Shown here: piece after piece, positions 22,086 to 33,292 of the stretch
How positions within the stretch are numbered: position 1 is the stretch's first letter
Layout of the letters: each line of letters starts with the position of its first letter
Assembly: GCA_026874595.1 (NCBI GenBank)
Contig: CM049308.1
Coordinates: 45,889,327 to 45,953,326 of the forward strand
Source: Sipunculus nudus
Lineage: Eukaryota; Annelida; Sipuncula; Golfingiida; Sipunculidae
Length of the DNA: 64,000 bases
Reading direction: 5' to 3'
The notes under the pieces: generated by a model
The model's database searches: none
Seen by the model: the letters and a program-made list of their open reading frames with translations, nothing else
What the model was told of the DNA's origin: nothing
Made by a program: the position numbers and the translations under genes

Positions 22086-23578
22086 ACTAGAATACGGGTA
22101 GTCGACAAGCGACTACGTGTATCCGCCAAAATCAGAGAAGGACGGGTGAAGTGAGGCATGGATTGAGTGGCAAGGGGATATAGAGTTACATATGTAAAAT
22201 ATTAGTATTGGATCTCTGCCACATAAACATGATTGTAGGTGGCGCCACCTGTTATTTGAACGAGAAACTATCCAAGATATATACACATGCAAAATTTCAA
22301 GTGGAAAAGTCAAACCACTGCAGAGATATGAGTGATTTTATCCCACAGCAGACAAACAGATGGACGCTGTGCAAACATGGTTGCAGGTGGCGCCACCTTT
22401 TGTTGTGTATGTTATAAAGCTATCCCAGGGCTACATTTGTGTAAAATTTTTTTCCGGATCAGTCAAACGGTTCCCGAGATATGAGCTTGGATGTCTGCAG
22501 CGTTAACATGAATGTAGGTGGCGCCACCTGTCATAAAATCAAGGAAGCTATCTAGGATGTATACGCATGCCGAATTTTAGGTGAATTAGTCAAACCATTG
22601 CAGAGATATGAGTGATTTTAACCCCAGGCAGATGAACAAATGGACACTGTGCAAACATGGTTGCAGGTGGCGCCATCTTTTGTTGTGTATGTTATAAAGC
22701 TATCCCAGGGCTACATTTGTGTAAAATTTTTTTCCGGATCAGTCAAACGGTTCCCGAGATATATGGGTTTATGTGTGGAGCGTTAACGTGAATGTAGGTG
22801 GCGCCACCTGTCATAAAATCAAGAAAGCTATCTAGGATGTATATGTATGCCGATTTTTAGGTGAATTAGTCAAACCACTGCAGAGATATGAGTGATTTTA
22901 ACCCCAGGCAGATGAACAAATGGACACCGTGCAAACATGGTTGCAGGTGGCGCCACCTTTTGTTGTGAATGTTATAAAGCTATCCCAGGGCTACATTTGT
23001 GTAAAATTTTTTTCCGGATCGGTCAAACGGTTCCCGAGATATATGGGTTTATGTGTGGAGCGTTAACGTGAATGTAGGTGGCGCCACCTGTCATAAAATT
23101 GAGAAAGCTATCTAGGATGTATATGCATGCCAAATTTTAGGTGAATTAGTCAAACCACTGCAGAGATATGAGTGATTTTAACCCCAGGCAGATGAACAGA
23201 TGGACACTGTGCAAACATGGTTGCAGGTGGCGCCACCTTTTGTTGTGTATGTTATAAAGCTATCCCAGGGCTACATTTGTGTAAAAAAATTTTCCGGATC
23301 GGTCAAACGGTTCCCGAGATATATGGGTTTATGTGTGTAAACAGACGCACAAACGGACGCTGGGCAGAGACGAAAGGTCAGAGGTCAAGGTCACTTGGTT
23401 AGGCACCAGTTCACATGTGACCCGATAATTTGTGTAAGTTTCGGAAAAATCTGTCCAGTAGTCTCAGAGGAGTTCTCCGGAAACGAACGCGGCGGCGGCG
23501 GCGGCGGCGGAGGCGGCGGCGGCGGCGGAACCCGGTCAAAAACATAGTATCCGCAAAACTTCGTTTTGGCGGATACAA
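22086..23578 (+). mobile_element. Family A element, full length (copy 1)
   Basis: 5' end ACTAGAATACGG, hairpin GTAGTCG-ACAAG-CGACTAC, then TGTATCCGCCAAAA. That 14-mer is perfectly inverted at the 3' end (TTTTGGCGGATACA). The core holds eight AGGTGGCGCCACCT palindromes (one mutated to GCCATC) at alternating 149- and 131-bp spacing, i.e. 280-bp dimers. A tail with GGTCAGAGGTCAAGGTCAC, a CGG run (23491-23528) and a 3' hairpin (about 23547-23576) closes it. It is nearly identical to copy 4 at 50330. Confidence 0.9.
23491..23528 (+). repeat. (CGG)n run in A element
   Basis: Long GGC/CGG run with one GGA interruption, just before AACCCGGTCAAAAACATAG and the 3' hairpin. The same site is shorter in copies 3 and 4 (near 50099 and 51734), so the run is length-variable. 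Confidence 0.9.
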
Positions 23579-24685
23579 TTATGTTAAATTATATTTTGAT
23601 TATTAAATGAACCATTTTTATCACTATTTTGATTTATTTGATTATATAATATGAGAATATAAGTAACTGTTAATATTTTATTATTTAATATCAGAAATTT
23701 TGATATCAAATCATTAGATCCTGTTGTGTACAAAATAAAAGTACAAGATTGTTTAATACCAAATTTATAGTGAAAGTGATTTAAATATCATTTAATTTGT
23801 TTTATACAATTGATGTAAGTTTAAATCACTCTCCATATTCCTAAATCGTCCTATGCTGGTTTTGCTGCAATAAAGAAGGGCATGCCTGAAGAATAAAAGC
23901 CATGCATGCTACGATAATTGTAAAGTTTACCACCTCTCTGTTCACTCTCAAGATGTATCATGTGTTGGAATAAAACATGGAATCACATCCAAATGAACAT
24001 ATACACCCGAGAAGATGGGGTACTTTTGTCTCCAGTTTAGTTCTGTCCAGAATCTTGACGTCAAAAGTATTTTTATTGGATATATTTATAAGGATTGGGA
24101 AACAGGACACAGCCCTACATAAATTCCTCTCCTGATACATACATAAAGGACTGAATTGTCAGCTTTGATACTAAATAATAATATGCATTAATCATGAATA
24201 ATTCCTCTGGAGACAATTTTTAGTTACACTAAAAATCTTTATTTATTAACCATGTGAAAGAAGATTAAATCTAAACGGAAGTATGTACTATAAAATAAAT
24301 TTATATATATGGAAATAATATAAAATGTACAAGTATGCATATAAGTATGAATCAATATTTTACATATAATAGGGCCTTTACAATGGGTTGCTTTTAAATT
24401 ACATGTATTCAAGAGTTCATACAATTATCTTATAAATTTGACTTGAAATCCCCAATAACAATCATTGATGATTTAAAATATAAAAAAAAACCTGAATTAA
24501 AGAAGCTGAAATAATTAAGATCTCCAGTATCATTAGGCTTCTTGTAAATAACAAACACAGTATAAGAAAATTTTGTAGGTAACTGGATGATATCGGTGCT
24601 TTAAATATTATTTAGAGGTGATTGTAGTGCTAGTTTATAGCACTCATGGCTGCCCTGTGAAGGTCTAGAATCCTCACATCAGTTT
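23579..24685. other. hAT-like element interior, right part
   Basis: AT-rich sequence, with no window match and no recognised coding or RNA motif. Two short minus-strand open frames (23958-24140, 24239-24424) show no motif I know. Confidence 0.5.
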
Positions 24686-24845
24686 TAGTAATAGTAATAG
24701 TAATAGTAATAGTAATAGATACCCCAGTAATAGTAATAGTAATAGTAATAGAAGATAAAATGTGGTAATAGTAATAGTAATAGTAATATCAGAAATTGAA
24801 AGTAATAGTAATAGTAATAGTAATAGAACAACTGTAATAGACCCC
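24686..24845 (+). repeat. (TAATAG)n subterminal array, right
   Basis: Same hexamer and same orientation as the left array. It ends CTGTAATAGACCCCATGTCTG at the right terminus of the hAT-like element. Confidence 0.9.
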
Positions 24846-24852
24846 ATGTCTG

Positions 24853-25695
24853 ATATAAGTCAAGTCTGAAATCATTACATCAATAAAAGCAGGAATTATC
24901 ATCCAGAAACTAATTTTTGGACAGATAGCTCCTGTGGCCTTGACCTTTGACCTTGTGACCCCAAAATTTATATGGATCATCCACTATTGGCAAGTGAGCT
25001 ATATATTCAAGATGGAAGACCTGGGATGAAAGTTTGGCTTAAAATGCATCCACAGTATCTTTAAAAATGCCAGTCCAGTGACCTTGACCTTTGACCTCAT
25101 GACCCTAGAACCTATAGGGTTCTTACTTTAGTGGTGGGCCATACATAACTCATGTTTGCAATCCATATGGCTATCAAAACTGGCGATATCTTAAGAGGTG
25201 TGTGATTTTCACCATATATGGCAATATTCAAGGTCAAGGCCACTATCATAGGAAAGGTCATGACCCCAATTTAAATAAGCATCATCCCATAACCCATACC
25301 AATGTATATGCATAATATAAAAGAAATCTGTCCATTAGTTTTTGACTTATAATGCTCACAGTACTGTAAGGTGGCAATTTTGGGGTATTAAACAGCATGA
25401 AAACAAGTAAAGAATAATAGGTGGCGCCACCAGTTTCTGGAACATGACAACCCTATCCATGATCTTCCATCAACTTGATTTTGGGATAAATCCATGCAAG
25501 ATTTTTTGAGATATTAAAGAATTTGTGTGATTTTCCCCAAAATTGGACCTATTCAAGATCAAGGACACTCTCCTAGTAAAGGTAATGACCTCATTTTAAA
25601 TAGGCTTCATCCTCTTACCCATATCTATAATATACCAAGTTTGGTAAAGTTCCGTGAAATATTTTTTGGGTTATCGCGCCAACAAGATTTATATG
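24853..25695 (+). repeat. B-family core and unique tail
   Basis: The interrupted B monomer resumes, with TGACCTTTGACC boxes to about 25110. The non-tandem B tail follows (AGGTCAAGGCCACT, AAAGGTCATGACC, a GGTGGCGCCACC word at about 25421), nearly the same as 1-200. Confidence 0.8.
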
Positions 25696-28334
25696 CGGAG
25701 GCGGCGGCGGCGGGGGGACCAGTATGAAAACATAGTATCCCCGACTTTGTCTGGGGATACAAATATGATTTAGAAATGAGGCACATGCTTGTTTTGTGTG
25801 GAAATAAATATAAGCTGTATTATGAGTTGTTGGTGTTATGCTTATGTATGATTTTTATAGTATCTTTGGAGACAGGGAAGAGGATTGATTTCATTTATTT
25901 TATTAACAAATGGAGTGCTATTGTCATAGAGATTTTGACTTGGCCATATAACTTATAAGCAGAACATATAATATAAGACTTCAACTATTTATTAAAAATA
26001 ATTACAAATTGTCCCAAATATAATTTTTATTAAAAATAATAAGAGAATCGTATGATTTTTTAAAATAAAATACAACTGAAATGATTATTTAAATAATATC
26101 AAAGAATATATTCATGAAAGCATTCATGAATACATTTTGAAAGTATTTGCACTGGTATCCATATACTTTCATTTTTACCAGAATTTCCATTCATATGCAA
26201 GAAATTTTATAATGGAGTACATATTCATATTTGTATTCAAATACATTTGCAAAGTATTCACACCATGTCTGGTATTAATTCAGTTTTCACCAAACAATGA
26301 TGTTGAGAATCCAGAATATACAAAATTCACAAATTTAAATAATGATTATGAGTACCTGGTTTTATGGCTTTTCTTCATATTAAAAAAAAATAAATGTAAT
26401 ATATTCATTTTGGACTAATTTCACATCAATGTACACACTAGACACAGCAGGAATCCAGATTAATATTATCAACTGCATCTTTGTCTATCATTATTTTCCT
26501 TCATATGATCCCTAATGATTAGTAATGAATAATATGATTTATTTTTTTATCATTACAATTGAACTGAAAATACCATAGGTGACTGCATGGTGTTATTTGG
26601 AATACGTGACATTCTATCAATCGATACAAGATTCTTATATCATCAGTAACTGCAAGTGAATTTCCTGTTATTATCAACTAACAAATTCCTTTTCTATTTT
26701 TCTTTAATTTGTTATTAAAAAACAATAAAAATTTATTAATATATTGTTTATTGTTATCTTGTTAGTTAAAACTACTAGATGAGTTGGGTTGGACACCTGG
26801 ATCAACTGTGGCTGGCCATAAGCTGCCTGACTGCCCCAGTGTATGCCTCGCCTTAAGTGTGCATAATTTTTTGTGAAAGGTCAACAAGGTCAACATACAG
26901 GTGACTCAAGAAGGGCTGGGGAGAGCTAAGGTCTGACATGGCCTCATAAAAACATTAATAAAAGCTACAAATTTTGGCCAATTTCTTTCAGCTTTCTTAA
27001 CTAAAAATGATATGAAAATTATATCAACAGTGCTCACAGGAAACAAACGTACCATGGTCAAAGTTTGGCAAAATTTAAGGTACTAATTTTAAATTTATAC
27101 TAATAACTTATCAAATTTGAACAATTCAGAACTAATTTTGGGTATTCAATTGAATCTTGATTAAATAATGTTACATCCCTGACAAAAAATCTCTAGCTTC
27201 AGCAATCCTCTTGTTAAGAGAGTAAATATATTTCTTGATTTTTTACAAAGTGCATTATGTTTGGGCCCATAACTTAAAACAATTACGCAATACTGACATC
27301 ATTTCTGGCATGTGCATAGAGAATGTATAGAAAAATATGCATATTATATATGATTAAAGTCAGATCAGTGGTTTTGATATTAGGCAGTCTTGAAGTGTAA
27401 CAATGGGTTTTTAATGGAAAAAATGAAGTTTTTCATTAATATCTCAAAGGTATTAAGTCCTAGTGACCAAATTCTTAGCATGGTAGGGGATTTTGGAGAC
27501 ATCTAATTGTATGCCAAATTTTAGGAACTGAGAGCTGAAGCTGGGGAGCCGAGCTCTTGCAAACTGCATAACACTAGCTTGATGTAAACAATATGTTACA
27601 TGGTGCTTGAAAACTTGAATAAAATCGACATTTTTCCATCAACTGGTTTCAAATTTTTGGTGTTAACTGAAAAAATGCTATCAAAAACATGCTGTGAAAA
27701 TTTAATCCACAGTACTTACAGGAAAAAAACGTGCCATGGTCAAAGTTGGGCAAAATTTAAGGTACCAATTTTTTATTTTTGATAATATTTCAAATAATTT
27801 AAAAGATTTTGATCTAATTTTGGGTATACAATTTAATTTTGATTAATTTAAGTTAAATTACTGGAAAAAGTCCATAGCTTTAACAAGTTTTGTGTTAAGT
27901 GATCAAATATCTTTCCTGATTTTTCACAATATGCATTATGTTTGGGCCCATAACTTTTTTTAAATTATATAATACAGACATACTTCTGGAATGTACATAG
28001 GAACTATATAGAGGAATATTAATGGTAAATATGAGGAAAAACAGATGAGTGGTTTTGATATTAGGCAGTCCTGAAGTGTGAAAATAGGTTTTTAATAAAA
28101 AAACTGAGGTAATTTCTCAAAGGAACGAAGTCCCAAAGACCCAGTTTTCGGCTTGGTAGGAGATCTTAGGGACATCTAATATAATGCCGAATTTTGGATT
28201 CCTAGGTCTTATGGTTTCAAAACATGCCACATCTACGGACGGACAACAAGATGGACGGACAGATGGATAGACTGACGGACGACGGACAATGGACCATGAC
28301 TCTAGCTCAGATGACTTATAGTCAGCTGAGCAAA

Positions 28335-28401
28335 AAAAGGTGCCATGGTCAAAGTTGGGCAAAATTTAAGGTACCGATTTATTTTTATGCTAATAACTTA
28401 A
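28335..28401 (+). mobile_element. Family D3 fragment between D2 and E
   Basis: Continues the D3 host text (GTGCCATGGTCAAAGTTGGG to GCTAATAACTTA) and is then interrupted by an E 5' end inserted at CTTA^AAA. Confidence 0.75.
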
Positions 28402-28594
28402 ACAAGGCCTACAGGCCTAATGCGAACCTGTGCAATGAGATTACACCAGGTATAATGCTTCAATGCTGGACCATTACTTTTCAAGAACATGTGTAACATG
28501 TATATGAACAATGCAAGTACTAAACACTTAGAACAAGAAACAATTAAACAAACATCACTGCTGCAATTCTGGCATGGGTGCACACAACACAACA

Positions 28595-29409
28595 ACTAGT
28601 ATATGGGTAGTCAACAAGCGACTACGTGTATCCGCCAAAAATCAGACAAGGAAAGGTGTAGTGAGGCATGGATTGAGTTGCAAGGGGAAATAGAGTGAGG
28701 TGTGTTGAATAATAGCCTGGATGTCTGCAGCCGAAATGTGTATGTAGGTTGCGCCACCTACCACAAAATCTAGAAAGCTTTCCAAGATGTATAAACAGCA
28801 AAATTTTAGGCAGATAAGTCGAACCACTACTGAGATGTGAGTGATTTTAGCCCACAGCAGAAAAACACACGGACGTTGTGCAAAAATGATGGCAGGTGGC
28901 GCCACCAATTTTGTGTATGATTAAGGGCTATGTGAGATCTATACACATGCTATATTTCAGGGGGATATGTAAACCCAGTCCTGAGATACAAGCCTGAATG
29001 TCTGCAGCGTATACGTAAATGTAGGTGGCGCCACCTGCCACAAAATCCAGAAAGCTATCCAAGATGTATAAACCTGCAAAATTTTAGGCAGATAAGTCAA
29101 ACCACTGCCGAGATATGAGTGATTTTATGCCACGACAAACAAACAGACGGACACTGTGCAAAAATGGTGGCAGGTGGCGCCACCAGTTTTGCGTATTATA
29201 AAGAGCTATGTGAGATCTATAAACATGCAAAATATTTGCCAAATTGGTCAAATGGTTCCTGAGATATGTGCCAGGATGTCTGCAGCGTAAAGTTGAATGT
29301 AGGTGGCGCCCCCTGTCATAAAATCAAGAAAGCTGTCAAGGATGTATAAACCTGCAAAATATCAGGTGGATAAGTCAAACTACTGCCGAGATATGAGTGA
29401 TTTTATCCC
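28595..29409 (+). mobile_element. Family A element, variant, 3' truncated (copy 2)
   Basis: 5' end ACTAGTATATGG; the hairpin has one broken pair (GTAGTCA/CGACTAC), then TGTATCCGCC. Core monomers carry GGTGGCGCCACC (28896, 29023, 29173 and GGTGGCGCCCCC near 29302). The sequence stops at 29409 where E text resumes, so the 3' hairpin is missing. It sits at the same E position as the A copy at 60117. Confidence 0.75.
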
Positions 29410-30380
29410 ATTCTTGTCAATATTAACCAAATATAACCTGAAATCTAAATGTCTAGTGGCATGATGTAATAGATGCTGATAAACTGGTGCCAGGCTAGAT
29501 GTAACAGAATCACACAGCTAACATATATGGTAAAAAGACTCAATTTAATCTCCATAATTCAGCCAAAAATCATTTATGTGGAACCATTAATGACAATTAT
29601 TATGAGAATTATTGCAGGGATTATTCTTGTAAAATATTTAACAAACTGGCTTCAGTGGCATCAGTCGAAAAACGTACCAAGTTTATAACTCATATAGGAA
29701 GATACAGCAAACTGGCTAAGTTCAGCTTCCCGTAACTCAGCCAAAAAGCACTGAACCAAAACCTTTGAACAAACTTGAATTTTCAACATCTGAGGATAAT
29801 TAATGGTTGAGATTTAAGAATTTGGCCCAGTGATTTTTGAGAAGAAGATCTTTGTAGCCACTGAGATAAAATGGGCTGTTATGGCATATGACTAAATTCA
29901 GCTTCCCATAACTTAGCCAAAAGCTACTAAAAGGAGACCATTTGTATGTAAACTTCAGAAAGCACTACCCTAGGATCATTTCTGTGCGATATTAAACATT
30001 TCCGCCATATGGTTTCAGAGAAGAAGTTTTTTGTAGCCCTCAGTGTGATACAGGCACTGATGACCCCGTACAAAAAAGGCCGATGCAGGTGGCGCCACCA
30101 ATACCTCAATTTCAGATATGACCTATGTGACCAACATTGGCATAAAATTTGGTGATGATAGCTCAAGCCATTTCTTAGATTTAAAGAAAATCAGTTGCAT
30201 TAGTTAACGAAGTTCAACCTCCTGTAACTCGACCAAAAAACTCCAATCTTCAAACAAACTTGAGAAAGATTGTTCCAGGGATCATTTCTGTGAAATATTG
30301 GACAATTTGGCTGGACAATTTCAGAGAAGAAGATTTTTAAAGCTTTTTTAACTTTTTCCCTATAAAATCTATGAAAATGC

Positions 30381-30468
30381 GATTTGTGCTCTGTTTAAAG
30401 ATGAAGGCATCTTTTGAGGTCTCAAAAATGGAAGAAAAATTGTAAAAAAAAAATTGAAACAAGGGACC
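30381..30468 (+). repeat. F monomer tail fragment
   Basis: Sequence from the F phrase GATTTGTGC through GGTCTCAAAAATGGA lies between E and D1, as if a recombination event joined E to an F array. Confidence 0.6.
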
Positions 30469-32704
30469 CATGGGTCACAGTGCTCAGCTGAAGTTTGAAA
30501 TTTTTGCAAATGCAAAATATGCAAAATATTCTATTGTAATGTTTTTTATATATTTAAAAGCGTTTGAGAAACTAAGAGGAATGGGGCCCTCCTACTTGGT
30601 TATAGTAAAGTACTAATATTTGATTGCAAAATTAATACTCTGACAAGACTGTCATGAAGAAAAACAGTAAAAGTTTTGAGATACTGTGATGCATATGAAA
30701 AATTTACAGATGGACAGAATGAACTGATACCTTTATTTCATTTTCAAGAGAATAATGCATTTAAGTTTATGATAAAGCCTATTTTTTTTTAAGAATATCA
30801 ACTTTTTCCATTAATAGTTTTTATCAGATTTAGTTATTTTCTATTTATAAGTTTTATATATTTGTAATAAATAAATCTGAAAATATAAGTTAGAATATCA
30901 GAATTCTAAGTTGCAATCATTATTTATCCAGAGTGTAGCTCATATAGGGTCATATTATGCAAACACATATATTTATTTTTAAATAAAAAATTTGAAAGAA
31001 AATAATGCCACAACATGGCATCTTCAAGATTATTCCTTGAATCACTATTAAGAAGTTTTGTACATTCGAGTTTTCAGTACATTCTTAATTTTTTATTCAC
31101 TGAAATAAAAGATTCAGTAAATCTGATAAAATAAAAACCTCTTTTCAAATAAAGTATACACACTGTTGGTTGAATGAGGGACAAATAAGTACTATCTCAG
31201 CTATAATTGTATCCGCCAAAACAGAGTTTTGCGGATACTATGTTTTTAGCCCACCGCCGCCGCCACTGCCGCGTAGGTGTTCGGAGAACTCCTCCGTTAC
31301 CGCTGGGCGGAATTTACGAAACCCGGGATTATGTTCGGGTCACATGTGAACTGCTGCGCCTCGATTTTTGTTTTGACCTCTGACCTTTCCCCTGCGCTCT
31401 GCGTCCGTTTGTGCGTCTGTTTCCACACATAAACCCACATATCGGTCAAAAAAAATTTTTTTGCACAAAGTAGCCCTTGGAGAGCTTTATAACATACACA
31501 AAAAATGGTGGCGCCACCTGCAACCATGTTTGCACAGTGTCCATCTGTTCGTCTGCCTAGGGTTAAAATCGATCATATACATGTAGTGGTTTGACTTTTC
31601 TGCCTTAAATTTTTCATATGTATACAACTTGGACAGCTTTCTGGATTTTGTGGTAGGTGGCGCAACCTACATACACAATTTGGCTGCAGACATCCATGCC
31701 AATATGCAACACTTCACTCTGTTTCCCCTTGCCACTCAATGCATGCCTCACTTCACCCGTTCCACTATGATTTTGTCGACTACCCGTATTCTAGTTTATT
31801 ACTGGAATCAATTTCATCTGGTGAAGTTTTAACCATTCTGAAGGAAGGAATTCCTTTATATAATGAACATCCAAACTTTCATAGCAATACCCCACTTTGT
31901 GGACACAATTTAAATGTGTACTTTAATCATTGTAATCCTGGTGGTACAATACAAAATCTAAAATGTAGCATGGCCTAGTATAAGAATAAATCAAATAGAG
32001 AAAATTATAACATTCATCTAGTTTATGCACCATCTGGGGGAGGGGGTGCAGGGCAGAGTGGAAGCCTACCAGTAGTGGCCAAGCTGAGCCAAGGCAAAAT
32101 GCCTGGAATGGGTTACATAACACAGGTGAAGGCTGTACTTCTAGGTGGGCTTGATGTAAACAACTCTTGACATGGTGTATGAATAAAGATGAATAAAAGG
32201 TACTCTTTTAATTCAATTCCTTTGAAATTTCAGATTTTAAAAGATTGAATCCTTATGAATATTTGCTGTGAAAATTAAATCAACAGTGCTTACAGGGAAG
32301 AAAATGTGCTGTGGCCAAAGTTTCCTGATTTTTTAAAAATAGCATTATGTTTGGGCCAATAAATTAAAAAAAATATGCAATACGTAGCTTATTTTTGTTA
32401 TGTACATAGAAAATGTATAAAAGAATATGCATACTAAATATGACCAAAAACAGATCAGTGGTTTTGATATTAGGCAGCCCTGAAGTGTAACATTGGGTTT
32501 TTATGGAAAATATCTCAAAGGAACGAAGTCCTAGTAACCCAATTTTTGGTATGGTAGGAGATCCTCAGGATGTCCAACTGTATGCAAAATTTTGGATTCA
32601 TAGGTCCAACGGTTTCAAAACTTGCTCTGTTAACAGACGGATGGCCGGACAGACAACAAAAGACCACAACTATAGCTCAGATGACTTGTAGTCAGCTGAG
32701 CTAA
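30469..32704 (+). mobile_element. Family D1 element with inverted A inside
   Basis: ACAAGGGACCCATGGGTC at 30469; hairpin 32673-32703 and CTAA. It matches the D1 copies at 42476 and 45961 across the body, with a reversed A fragment at 31207-31795. Confidence 0.85.
31207..31795 (-). mobile_element. Family A element, inverted and internally deleted
   Basis: Reading + strand, it starts with the inverse of the A 3' end (TTGTATCCGCCAAAAC...GCGGATAC, then a CCG run) and ends with the inverse of the A 5' end (GTCGACTACCCGTATTCTAGT). Most of the tandem core and part of the 5' hairpin are missing. Its flanks (ATAATT / TTATT) are A-rich when read on the minus strand, so it follows the same insertion rule as the + copies. 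Confidence 0.8.
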
Positions 32705-33292
32705 AAAGCTGTATCCAACAATATTTAATATGCGAGTGATTTTGTGTAAAATTTGGGGATGCTTGCTCCTGCCGTTTTTGAGATATTATCGGTTAATGTA
32801 CTTATAACCGATGACCCCCCGTACAAAAAAAGGTCAATGCAGGTGGCGCCACCAATACTTAAATTTCAGATATGACTCATGTGACCAACATTTGCATAAA
32901 ATTTGGTGATGATAGCTCCAGTCATTTCTGAGATTGTAATTTTAGTATGCTTTTTTGGACAGATCACTTAGTTCAACTTCCTGTAACTCAGCTAAAAATC
33001 ACTGAACTTGAACCATTCAAACAAATTTGAGAGAGATTGTTCAAGGAATCATTTCTGTGAAATATTGGACAATTTGGCTGAACAGTTTCAGAGAAGATAT
33101 TAGCTTTTCCCCTATAAAATATAGAAAATGCAGTTAGCCAAAAATAAGCAAAATCTTTTTTGAGTTTTTTAGATGACAAATTTTTTGCATAAAATTTGGT
33201 GATGCTAGCTCCTGCTGTTTTTGAGATATTATGGAATAACATACACACAACAGAAGATGCCACACAATAGCATAAGCTCACAGGTTTGCTAA

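Larger units (their letters stand above)
21263..24852. mobile_element. hAT-like DNA transposon with 8-bp target duplication
   Basis: Terminal inverted repeat CAGACATGGGG at the left (21263) and CCCCATGTCTG at the right (to 24852), flanked on both sides by the same 8 bases ATATAAGT (21255-21262, 24853-24860). An 8-bp duplication and CAG-starting ends are typical of hAT elements. Subterminal TAATAG arrays fill both ends. The interior (less the A element) is ~2.1 kb, with no recognisable transposase, so it is a non-autonomous or decayed copy inserted within a B monomer. Confidence 0.85.
18981..25760 (+). mobile_element. Family B element, large, with nested hAT-like element
   Basis: 5' end ACTAGACATTTCT with hairpin TGGCACC-ACA-GGTGCCA (18994-19010) and GTATCCCCAGAC. 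The 3' end is a CGG run (about 25696-25713) and hairpin GTATCCCC/GGGGATAC ending at 25760. Its core is the TGACCT-rich tandem array. Comparison with the D2 copy at 41875 shows insertion inside a run of six A (GATAAA^AAATATG) with no duplication. Confidence 0.85.
18935..28334 (+). mobile_element. Family D2 element with nested insertions
   Basis: 5' end ACAAGGGACCCATGGGTC (18935), 3' hairpin 28303-28332, with the usual CTAA degraded to CAAA. The D2 body is 18935-18980 plus 25761-28334; the rest is a B element. The D2 body matches 41875-42475 and 6021-8338. It sits in an A-run of a D3 copy (TTACAGGA^AAAAAA) without target duplication. Confidence 0.8.
28402..33292 (+). mobile_element. Family E composite, with A and D1 insertions and a deletion
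   Basis: The E 5' end (ACAAGGCCTACAGGCCT, then GCGAACCTGTGC) is at 28402. E text runs 28402-28594, 29410-30380 and 32705-33292; the end is CATAAGCTCACAGG and TTTGCTAA. An A element interrupts it at 28595, and about 1 kb of E is missing after that. At 30381-30468 there is an F-monomer tail, then a D1 element to 32704. Confidence 0.7.
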
